Assembly: GCA_012845835.1 (NCBI GenBank)
Contig: JABAKD010000026.1
Location: 13,280,111-13,344,110 of the forward strand
Origin: Undaria pinnatifida
Lineage: Eukaryota > Sar > Phaeophyceae > Laminariales > Alariaceae
Length of the DNA stretch: 64,000 nucleotides
Direction: 5' to 3'
Below are positions 54,828 through 64,000 of the stretch, one piece after another (the first letter of the stretch is position 1; every line of letters begins with the position of its first letter). Below the pieces are notes generated by a model. That model made no database searches. It saw only the letters and a list, made by a program, of their open reading frames with translations, and was not told where the DNA came from. The position numbers were made by a program, and so were the translations under genes.

Positions 54828-55440
54828 TAGGTGGAACCTTTCTATCTATGCCACTCGTGCCGCCAACTGCTACGGCTGCTCGGAATGTGATGTCTTGGTA
54901 CTTTGATTTTTCCGTGAATTTATTTATTTTCTTTCTTTTTTTCTCTCCCCTTCTTATCCTTATGAAGGGAGTCTTGCATGGTGGGTAGGTGACGAGCCTG
55001 TTTTATTTGGCCCTCCCAGTCTTCCTTCTTTTACTTGTTTCCTTTTTTCCGGGGTATTTTTTTCCCTTTCTTTCCCCCTTGCATGTCCATTTTGGCTCAT
55101 GCTCGGGATATGTTTCTATCTCCCGAGCTTTGGCTCCCCTTTTTATTTGTTTATTTATTTATTTGTTTTGTCTTGGTTTCTTTCGTTGTTTCTCTCTTTT
55201 ACAAGGTATTTTGGTTTAATGAGAAGAACACAAAGGGGGGAGGGGGGGAAACAGGAGGAGTAGAAGGAAATCCGTCCAAGGGAGTGGGGGCAGGGGGGGC
55301 AACAGGAGGAATAGAAGGGAGACCGCGGTGGACGAAGGCAGGAAGGAGATGGCAGACAGGGTAGCAAGGTACCAGGCCGACTAGTAGGTACGTAGCACTT
55401 TTCTTCTTTTTCTGGGGTATTTTTTCCCCTTTGTTCCCTC
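54655..55440 (+). repeat. Tandem duplication in the LINE 3' region
   Basis: A ~150-bp block with ggaggagtagaagg, gggggcaggggggg and a conserved end gacagggtagcaaggtacc...gactagtaggt occurs at 54665-54835 and 55235-55390. The following T-rich text (ggggtattttttcccctttgttccctccttgc-type) also recurs at 55050 and 55410. The copies are about 560 bp apart. Confidence 0.75.
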
Positions 55441-55960
55441 CTTGCGTGTCCAGGTTTTTGGCTCGTGTTCGGATTATCTTATTTTGGTTTTACCTTACTT
55501 TATTTTATTTTGTTTTTATTATGTTTCTTTTCCGAGCTTTGGCTCTCCTTTCCGGTTGGGTTGTTTCTTCGATTTCCCCTTCATTTTGTTTGTTTCATTT
55601 TTGTTTTATTTTTATCTTTGTTTTTATATGTTTTCTTATTATTATTATTTTGTTTTTGTTTTTGTTTTTGTTTTTTTATTTCGTATTCTCTCTTCCAATG
55701 TATTTCTGTTGCTGACGTATGTATGTTGTGCCTGTCGTACCCAGTACTAGGGCATGACATTGCGTTGTCGAATGCATTACGATGCATTATCTCTGTGTCG
55801 TAGCTTGTGACCACAGAGCTGATCTTTCTAGGGTGAAGAATCAGTACGGACACTGGGTGTGCTGGATGTCGACGAGTAGAAGAACGGTTTAATGTGAAGA
55901 ACACACACACACACACACACCGTCAAAGCAGTGCCAGCAAGGTAAGTATGTCTGTGAACT

Positions 55961-56046
55961 GCCGGTAGTCCAGTAGGTAGCGGGCACGACGGTGAGATTC
56001 TGAACTGGAGTTCGATCCTCGCTGACGTCCTCTTTTTTTTTTTTTT
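55961..56046 (+). ncRNA. tRNA-like sequence followed by T-run, possible SINE head
   Basis: TAGTCCAGTAGG (55966-55977) fits the polymerase III A box perfectly. gagttcgatcctc with AGTTCGATCC (56009-56018) fits the B box with one difference, at tRNA-like spacing. A 15-T run starts at 56032 and would stop polymerase III. I could not fold a full cloverleaf by eye, especially the anticodon stem, so this is not called as a tRNA gene. It lies between the LINE tail and the right arm of the hAT-like element. Confidence 0.4.
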
Positions 56047-56436
56047 CTTATAACTTCGAGTAATTTTTTTTTGTTGTTGTAGGATTTTTGGTTCAGTTGG
56101 TTGCGTTTCGGAAGAACCAGGACCTCCTCTGCAGCGAATTTCACCTGATCACATGTATCGTATGTTCGGTACCGGGTATAGGCGATACCGTCATTTTTCA
56201 GTACCGTGCAAAAGGTACCGTCAAAAAACGAGAAACCGTTTCCCGTTTTAAAAGTACCGTCATTTTCAAAACCGTACAAAAAAACCCGTCATAATTCGCC
56301 GTACCGTAAACCGCCAAAATCGGTACCGTCAAGAAATGAGAATCCGTTTCCCGTTTAAAAAGTACCGTATATTTCAGAACCGTCAAACTTCGTACCGTCA
56401 TCAAAAACCGGTACCGAGGAGTACCCTGCTTTTTTA

Positions 56437-56700
56437 CCGGGTCGGTGAGCTTTCATTTTGCTCTGAATCAGTTTTTTTTGGGCGGCCCAGGGTACAGAGT
56501 AGTAGGTATTAGGTGAGGGGCCTCACCAAAAAAAATATGGTGCGCCTCTATCGCAGGATGTATCCACGTTCTTCTTATTATTATTGCAAAACAACGGTAA
56601 CATTCCGAGACGATTTTGGGCTAAGTGGCCCCCGTCTTTGCGGGGGGGCAAAAAAAGACGCCCTCAAGTTGCCACCTATTATTATTGTAGCACGCACCCA
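56437..56700. other. No gene; dispersed repeat copy
   Basis: Contains a degenerate aggtgaggggcctcacc hairpin and cgcctctatcgcagga.gta wording shared with 45085-45130. Confidence 0.4.
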
Positions 56701-57970
56701 CGCCACTGGGTTCAATCGCGCCAAACGTACGTGATCTGTACGCGCGACTAGCGATTCATGTGCTAGAATCCGCGCGCATAAGAAACGAAGACAAAGACAG
56801 GGCTCGAGCGAAGACGATTTCATGTTCTATGCGCGCATGCACCGGGTCGGAGCATGGCATGCTGTTAAGGTATTAGTGGGGTATTACTCCGTTTGACCAC
56901 TTGCAAAAGGTTAACCAATAGCGTACCCAAACTAAGCCTTATAACAATACCCCGTGCAGAAGAAAAAATTCAACCACGAGGTTCAATCCCGCCAGCAATA
57001 TACTTCGAAAGTAATGTTCTTACTGCGAGTGAGTGTGAGTGGCGATTCCCGTTCTAAAAAAACGCATGGACAGCAGTAAACGCCAGTATGCACCTCGAGC
57101 GAACACAAAATTATATTTCGACTCTGTGCCTGCAGATATGCAGATGCGCCCGGCCCCGAGTCGGAGCATGACATACCGCACGCAAAGAGCATGCCACCAC
57201 GATTTCCGGCCCCGCCAAAAGTATAGTCTAAGTCTAATACTCTTACCAGCGAGTGCTCGTGTGTGTGCTAAAGTACGCACATGTAAATGAACGCCCGCAG
57301 ATATTCGCCGCTCACAGCGCGAAGAAAACTTGTGGACGCTATAGACACTCAATGGCACGCATACATGCATAATATATATACAGGGTCGTAGCGTGAGACA
57401 TCTCGCGCAGACGGCAAACCACTACCAGATTTCATTATTACCACAGCAAATAAATGTACGAACCTCCAAATAAAAACTCATCTATTATATATATATTGTA
57501 TATTACAAGTACCAACAACGCAGCTTGCAAAGATGAGTATCGACCTGATATTCTTCGAACTCACGGCTGACGTCCTTGAAATCTTTTTCAGAAAATGTAC
57601 ACACACCAGATAGTAGTATGTATGTGCGGTATGCGAGGGAAGCGATTCACGTGCAAACAATGCGCGCACGTATTATGCACGCAACACAAAAGATACGTGT
57701 CGAGCGAAGACAACACTTTATGCCGCTCTATTAATAGCATCACTGCATGCAGTCGACACACATACATGCACAGGGTCGAAGCATGGCATTCATGTCACAA
57801 ATGGACACTCCATCACGCGGGGGGTCATATCACGACCTGCCCCAAAGCGGCCGAAAGCGTAATGTTCTGTATGCGTGAGCAGCTAATGGTTCGCGCGCCA
57901 TATATGCACCCGAAAATATAAACAGCGCATTCAAAGATACGTCGCTACGTGCGAAGCGAAGTCGAATAGA
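56700..57970. repeat. Diverged ~250-bp tandem units
   Basis: A block with ggttcaatc.cgcca or a similar phrase, then ...tg.gagtgagtggcgattc..., then gagcgaagac/gagcgaacac and then gggtcggagcatggcat recurs near 56705, 56978, 57206 and 57600-57830. Similarity is patchy and spacing varies (about 230-270 bp). Related wording occurs at 49180-49270. No gene is called. Confidence 0.4.
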
Positions 57971-60240
57971 TCTTGCATAAATCATGTTCGCTACAGAGCA
58001 TCTCAACTTTTTGACATTTTGGCATGTGCAGCAGCGGCCATAACCAGGCAACACGACCCACGTCCCATGTACCGTAATAATGTTGTGATTGATGGTATGG
58101 CCGTGGACAGAGCGAAAACGCCGCGAGCGAGCAGCGGACACTTCAAAAGTGTACGTGGAAACAGACGCAGAATAATTTATAATGGTGTCCACGCGGACTT
58201 CAGTATCCGGCTGCGGCTTCAAAACCTTGCTATGTCATACCACGAGTGAGCTGTCAAAGCGCACGAGGTATGATATGCGTCATGATGCTCAACGATGCAG
58301 CAGTAGCATTTGTATTGTATGCTATATAGACTAGTCTATACCATCCAGTACGATCACGTCATCACTTAAAAAAAGGAGTGACATATCAGCTGATCATACT
58401 GTCGCGTGGGGCCGGCTGTTGTCTCGACTCCGGTGTCCACTACTACTACGACTGGTATCAGGTACTGACTGCACAGAGGCAACTGCGCAATAACGAGGGA
58501 CACACGTACAGCAGTACGTACGTACTTACATTGTCAATCGATCTTCCGGCATCGCATTCATTCGCAGATAGATAGTCTAGACTACACTTCTTACGCTGCA
58601 GAAATACGAACATTAAAGATGGTGAGCATACCGGTACCAAGAGGTACTACCAAGCATGCCCGAAGAACGATATCGACGGTACACACGGTTTTTCCTTCCT
58701 GTGCAGTCCTGTGCCTACATTTCGGCTGGTTTGGGTGTCATCAGCATTCGTCTAGCGTCGTCAACTCTCAACCGCCGACTTCATCCAGGATCTACCTGGT
58801 ATCAGCAACGTGCGTATGTATGATATCCAGATATTTAAATTAGATATTTAGACTATAGTCTAGACTATATCATACGTACATATGAAGAATCCAGATCTAA
58901 TACCAACTTCTTGCTGCCTGACATGAACATGTGATGGATCGGTGTGGACTTGTACATACATATCCAGATCGTGCACGTGCGGTGTACTGTTGTACGAGTG
59001 CGAGTGCGTCGAGTGCGCATCTGTTGTTTTCTGTTTATTTTCTATCCTCCGCTTGATGCGGATGCGGATGCGTATACACACCACACTTCCTCCTGCACCA
59101 CCATTCAGCTGTGTCGTGTGCCACTCGGTTAGTCTATGGAACAGGGCGATGCTACTGTCGCATATGGAAGCTACTCAGTTGTATGCTTGAGTTCGCCGAC
59201 CACTGCCTCCATGTATCCTCCAACTCACTAGACGCAATGGTGGTGTAGTTTCACCGGGGGGTATGATATCTTCGAAGCGGGTATCTTGAACTTCTTGTTG
59301 CGCATCTTAGATAAAGTGTGACGAATGGTCGACAGGAACGGACGGGCTATATTCCAAAAAACACCACAACCTGCAACAGCAGCAAGCAAGTCCGATGTTG
59401 ATACGAGATACGAAAGTAGCAGTAGCAGCAGCAGCACTCGGACGGTAGCAACACATTTTCACGCGCGCAGCAAGAGCGTGTACCGGTCAGCGGTATACCA
59501 AACCAGGGGTATCCTACAGCAGAAGCAGAGAGAGGCAGAAAAGGTACAGCTGAAAAGGGTTAGCATCATAGATAAAAAAAGGCTGCACCAAGAACAGAAA
59601 ACGCTACTACAACAGCAGTGGTATTGTTAGCTGCAACAAACACAGCAACGGGGCTCTTTGCGTGCCTACGCTGTGCACCGATCGCGGTTGCGGATGCTAA
59701 ATATTCTCGAAAAACTGGCTCGGGAATTCGGGTGGCGCCGTGGCTCGCACGAAGGTCCCACACCACCCGAACCCTGCGCGAATTTCTGCCCTGCACACAG
59801 ATTACCCTCGGTAGGCTGTTGCAGAGCCACATTGTTATAGCGTCATCGTCGTCTCCATGCGACAAATAATGAAATTTAATGCCAAGAACGAGTAACTATT
59901 CCTAAATTATGGCGAGCTACTCGCGGTAACTTTCTGATGTATCGTACGCTCGCGCCAGAAATCCGCAGCAGTATAAGCCGCCCCTGTTATTTTGTAATAT
60001 AATACAATTCCCACAGCGGGGGTCCGCGATCGTAACAGAGAAGCAGCGCGGCGCAGAGCTCGCCTAGTAGATGAGCCCGCAGCTGTCGTCCATGGCAAGG
60101 GCGGACTGCGGACTCCCGTGCTGGCCCAGACAAGGGAAAATCTAACCTCCAGTCAACCGTGATAGAATTATTCCGCAGCAGTCGGGTTAACTACCGCAAA
60201 ACAAATCTTCAGATGAGCACAATTGACAATTGAGAGGAGA
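57971..60240. other. No convincing gene
   Basis: One ATG frame (59325-59630, 101 residues, + strand) is Ser- and Gln-rich with a possible short coiled coil (ILQQKQREAEKVQLKR). It overlaps a triplet-repeat-like agcagc stretch, so I rate it doubtful. (tctaga) and tatagtctaga-type short repeats occur near 58320 and 58850. Confidence 0.35.
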
Positions 60241-60262
60241 GGAAAACTCCACGTCTGGCGTG

Positions 60263-60318
60263 ATTGGCTGCGGATTTTCCGGAAGCAATTGGCTGCCACA
60301 ATGAAGCACTGTGATTGG
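60263..60318. promoter_or_regulatory. Three evenly spaced inverted CCAAT boxes
   Basis: ATTGG occurs at 60263, 60288 and 60314, 25 and 26 bp apart, each in similar context (gattggctg, aattggctg, gattggccg). CCAAT boxes in either orientation bind NF-Y type factors in eukaryotes. They lie about 0.8 kb upstream of the WSC gene start and may serve it or a gene to the left. The role is inferred from spacing alone. Confidence 0.4.
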
Positions 60319-61105
60319 CCGGTATTTGATTTTTTTTCCTCTTTGAAGATTTTGTTCGGAGTTTTTTGCGGTACTCGTGTATGCGGATGAAGATCCTTGT
60401 TTTGCGTGCGTGCGCTCCTCTCACAATTTGCTTGCTAGTCCCCTTGGTACCGCCTGGCCTGCCCCCCCCCCCCACCCCCCCGCTCCCTCGCATGGTCACT
60501 CTCTCCCTTGCGAAAGTAAACGGCATCCCCGATCGAGCACCTGACCCCAAGCTTCTTCTGGCTACAGGTGAGCGCTTCTCCGAAAGGAAAGACGTATGAT
60601 AGCGAGTTTCTTCTGCCCTGCGACGTGTATCCACGCCCGCCACTCCTGCCGTTTGCGTTTTCCGTGGGATCGACAACGTTTTGAGTTGGTTTTAGCTTCT
60701 GTTTTTTGCCATTGATGTGCTTTGTTTTCGGTATATGGTTGATGTTCCAAGGACCCCAAAGGCAGAGCTTCGTGAATATATTATATCTATAGAAAAAAGA
60801 ATGAAAAACCGCGGCTACCGAGGGATATGAGCGAACGGCCGAATGGGCATCCCGCCTCAGCCGCTGCCCCGCCACCGATCCGACCGACTACCTCTGTCCC
60901 CGACGCGGCGCACTTCTTCTCCTTCATGGTATGCTGAGTCGCACACTTGCTACCCCGTCCCATGTGCGTGTCGTTCCCTTTTTTCTGGATTCCTTTTTTT
61001 TCTGCTGTTCCCACCTGCGACGGCTGGAATACCCCAGCTCGCCTGTGAGACAGCAGCAAAACATTTTGCCCCGCCCGTCTCTTTGTCTAGCGGCTGCGTG
61101 TCACC

Positions 61106-63016
61106 ATGGCCACCATCGAGTCCGGCGCGGCCGATAACGCGCAGATCTGGGGCGGGCAGGAGCGCAGCTGCAGTGGAAAAATCACCAAGAAGCACCTTGT
61201 CGCGGGTGCCGCGCTCGCTGGCTGCGTCGTGCTCGGCCTTGGTCTGTTTGTAGGCCTTTCGGGAAAGTCTTCGGGTGACTCTGCTGGGGGCAACGAGATC
61301 GTGGGACAGGCCGTCGAGGACCCTAACTCGCTGGGGTGCTTTGTCGACATCAGGCACAACCGGGTCTTCACGAACCGGCTGACTGACGAGGCCTTAACCC
61401 CCACTGTGAGTACGAGTGGCGTTTGTGTGCCATGGCCCGTGTGCCCGTACTGGTATTAGATACCGTCGGCGGTTGGATTGGGTTGGGTTGGCTGTTGGGA
61501 AACGCGATTTTTTGACAAGATGATCAGGAATACTGCTGTACTGATCTTGTTCAACGTAGCAGATTGTTCCGCTCTTGTTTCGTATTTATAACTTTCTAGT
61601 CTCGCAATTTTGGATCTCCTCATGAACGCTGAGGCCTGTTTGTGTGGCTTCCAAGCGAGCTTGCTTGGGGGGTGGGTGCCTTAGATCCAACGACGCTTAG
61701 TAGTTGATCGCTTCTCGCCGGTTGTCGCTTCCGGAATGAGGGTATGCTTCCTTTCTTGCCCATGGACCTATCTAAACAATCCATTGGTGTCGTTGACTCT
61801 TTCGTAGATAGAGCGTGCACAGGTTTTGCGAATGGGCGGGTTGAAAAAATAAACGTGCGCTGTCAATCGTCCGAAAAAGGATATGAAAAAACAAAATTTG
61901 GGCACGTCAGTCCGATTCACAGCAAGCAGCAGTTAGACACCCCCCCCACGAACTTATAGGCCCTCGTTCTGGCGAGAGGCGTCCCTCCTGCGTGCTCGCC
62001 CGCGCTACGTGTGGAGCAAGCCGCGCTTCACATGCGTGCGTGCGCTCCACTCGCGACCGATCGATCATTACTGGGAGGTCGGAGTCAATGAATACAATCA
62101 ATAACCGAATCTCCATATTTTTTGCTTTTTTCAAGTTTTTCGTGCCCTCTTTCTTTCCAGCCACAACCTAGCAGAACGGTATCATACCTGACATCGCGAA
62201 GGGCAGGGGCACCCTGCTCACGCTCGTTTTCCCTTGTCTTGGCAATTCTCATGTATGTCTCCGACTGGCCCTTTTTCGCCCGTCTTGATCGTTCTGTCTT
62301 TCTTGCAGATCTGTAACGCGCACTGCGAGGCGGACGGCTACGCGTACTACGCATTGCAATGGGGCAAGGAGTGCTGGTACGTTCACAGCAGCACTACTTG
62401 TACAGATCAGGAGTAAAATCAGAGCACGATGTTTCCCCGTGTTCTGCTTTTTTTTGTACTTTAGCGAGGTTTTTGGGGCGGGCGGGGTTGGCGGTGTTGG
62501 GCCATTGCTTGCGCAGGAGGCTGTAAAAGGTTGCTTGTAAACGGCGAGCCGGCAGGGCGAGAAGACTTGGGTCCTGGAGACCCAACCACGCGCACGTGTC
62601 ATTCCAAATAGCTACTGGCGATGTACTATCCGAGAGTATACTTGAAAGGAAGATGCACATCCAAATGAAATGGTTTAGCGGGAGATGGAGGGCGAAGGCG
62701 TCACAAGTGTTGGATTTTTCGCGAACCGTTCAGTGTGGTCGATCGATAGCTACGAGGCGTATCCTACCCCCCTATCCGAGAGAGGCTTGTTGTGGTATGT
62801 ATGGTGACCGTGTGTAGCTAGTCTAGTTCTGTTGCTTCCGTCTGCCGTGTCAAAAAGGCTCAACTCTTTATTTTTTCTTGTGCTCCTGCTGCTTGCTGCG
62901 CACAATCTGTCCGCTTTTTCCCGGTGGTGTATGTGTTGCCTCGATGTTCACGGCCATTGCTTGCACTACAAGGATTGTTGCAAACGAAGCTCATCTTGTC
63001 GTTTTTGTTGTGCTTG

Positions 63017-63051
<35 letters not shown>

Positions 63052-63448
63052 CTGCCGCTGCTGCTTCTGCTGCTGCTGCTTGCTGTCTTTGCGAAAATAT
63101 TCGATATTACCGGGGGCGTCCTTGGCTTTGCGGAAAAGGTGCGCGGGCGCTCACGTGGACATTGACGTCAACGGAATCGGCGAGTGCGACTACACGTGCG
63201 CGGGCGACAGCAACTACATCTGCGGAGGGTACCTTTCGTACACCGCATACGAAGTCGGTGAGAGTTGACGGTAGTAGGATGAATGATTCATATTGGTTTT
63301 GTTGTGAGATAGGGAGCGACTAACTACTGCTGATGCTGCTGCTGCTGATGATGCTGCTGCTGATGCTGCTGAACATGTTTTTTTCCTTCTTTTTTTTGTG
63401 TTAGCAGGTCACATTTATCCGAGATCTATCTGCTGTTGTTTTTGCTAA
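61106..63448 (+). CDS. WSC-domain membrane-anchored protein, four exons
   Basis: Proposed join 61106..61405, 62309..62376, 63139..63257, 63408..63448, giving 175 residues. The start context caccATGGCC is strong. Residues 31-51 form a single membrane segment (LVAGAALAGCVVLGLGLFVG) after a short basic cytosolic end (KITKKH), so it is probably a signal anchor with the rest outside or in the lumen. Residues 77-163 are a WSC domain with eight cysteines (78, 102, 106, 122, 124, 139, 143, 151) and the hallmark wording GYAYYALQWGKECWCAG and CAGDSNYICGGYLSY. WSC domains are extracellular, carbohydrate-binding modules. Introns begin GTGAGT, GTACGT and GTGAGA and end in pyrimidine-CAG or AAG, and all phases agree. 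Exon 2 ends with TG and exon 3 supplies the G of the conserved Trp codon. The last exon (14 codons, Cys-rich) is the least certain; the gene may continue past it. Confidence 0.85.
63015..63084. repeat. (CTG)n repeat in WSC intron 2
   Basis: About 22 CTG/CTT/CCG-type triplets inside the intron, just ahead of exon 3. Related TGC/TGA triplets occur in the next intron at 63328-63372. Confidence 0.95.
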
Positions 63449-64000
63449 TGTGCTGATGTTTCGAGAGAAAGAAAGGACAGCGGTTGTCGGTTGTTGTTGC
63501 TGTAGTGCAGTACGACAGGAGCTCAGCTTTTGCTTTTGTTACTGTCAGCTCAGCGGTGATACGAAGCAGAGCAGCTTTATCATCAGCAGCGGAGCAGCAA
63601 CAGAACTGAACATCACAGCTGCCGGCAAAACTAATGAAATATTCACTATTAGGCTAGTCTACCGCTGTATGTAGTCGAACTTGTTGTACCAAGTTGTTCG
63701 TACCATGGCATTTTCACCGAACGCCCGAATCCAGATCTCGATATGCAGCATTGCGGCAGCGGCTATCTCCCCGGGAAGTTAATGAACCACGCAAAGATGT
63801 TTTTAGGACCGTAGTGGAAGTTATCCGGCTTGCTGTTGGGCGAACGATCGGTGGTGAGTGTTGCAAGACGGGGGTGGGCAGTGGTTTCGTGATGGGGTTT
63901 GGCATACTTCGTACGCGTAGGTAAGACGCACAGAAAAGAATATATAGCACGCGGGCGTTCGTTGCCGATGAGGTGCATTAGAACATGTGTCAAAAGGTGT
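63449..64000. other. No exon recognised after the WSC stop
   Basis: Frames of 74-78 residues overlap on both strands; none shows a further WSC domain or a convincing splice-linked exon. It may be 3' UTR, intron or intergenic sequence. Confidence 0.35.

Larger units (their letters stand above)
50395..56428. mobile_element. hAT-like TIR element with 8-bp target duplication, containing a LINE
   Basis: The left terminus is CAGGGTACTCCT and the reverse complement of the right terminus is the same 12 bases. Directly outside lie perfect 8-bp repeats CTTTTTTA (50387-50394 and 56429-56436). CAGGG ends with 8-bp duplications are the hallmark of hAT elements. The arms (50395-50611 and about 56160-56428) are non-coding and packed with taccgtca and cgtttcccgttt-type repeats in matching wording. 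This marks them as the two halves of one ~490-bp MITE. The 5.5 kb between them holds a LINE and its rearranged tail, so the LINE most likely inserted into the MITE. Confidence 0.85.

Overview
The window looks nuclear and eukaryotic. It is gene-poor, repeat-rich and full of trinucleotide microsatellites, with GT-AG introns that carry T-rich or CTG-rich tracts. The one clear host-type gene, at the right end, encodes a signal-anchored eight-cysteine WSC protein. WSC genes, copia-type LTR elements and this repeat texture fit a stramenopile, most likely a brown alga of the Ectocarpus kind. That assignment is an inference, since no rRNA or marker gene is present.

Layout, left to right. 1-4.6 kb holds no gene but contains a 778-bp TTA-flanked MITE (2222-2999). 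4.64-9.06 kb is a decayed copia-type polyprotein on the + strand. 9.8-16.8 kb has a degenerate tandem array, a TTAA-flanked MITE, a candidate two-exon glycine-rich gene (12410-14414) and several dispersed repeats. 17436-24718 is a complete, very young copia element on the minus strand, with near-identical 430-bp LTRs and an AACAA target duplication. Its reverse transcriptase is split by about 1.5 kb of foreign DNA: a MITE piece, unique sequence, a 23-A run and a 307-bp inverted copy of the element's own pol. 24.7-30 kb is mostly non-coding, with AGT microsatellites beside a tyrosine-recombinase C-terminal fragment. 30.4-33.8 kb is a pair of 270-bp direct repeats enclosing an 83/84-bp minisatellite. 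34-38.6 kb is non-coding apart from a local duplication. 38.8-43.15 kb is a second decayed copia copy, on the minus strand, from the same lineage as the one at 4.6-9 kb.

44-50 kb carries three copies of a tRNA-derived SINE with A and B boxes, two of them with poly(A) tails, and a cluster of the TTAA-type MITE family. 50395-56428 is a nested structure. A hAT-like element with CAGGG...CCCTG ends and an 8-bp target duplication contains a LINE whose 1154-aa endonuclease/reverse transcriptase ORF is open. The LINE tail is itself rearranged. 56.4-60.2 kb is non-coding and repetitive. 60.2-63.45 kb is the WSC gene, preceded by three evenly spaced inverted CCAAT boxes.

The content is therefore almost entirely mobile DNA at different ages: decayed copia copies, a young copia chimera, an open LINE, SINEs and MITEs inserted next to or inside one another. 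All calls come from reading the sequence; no database search was run.
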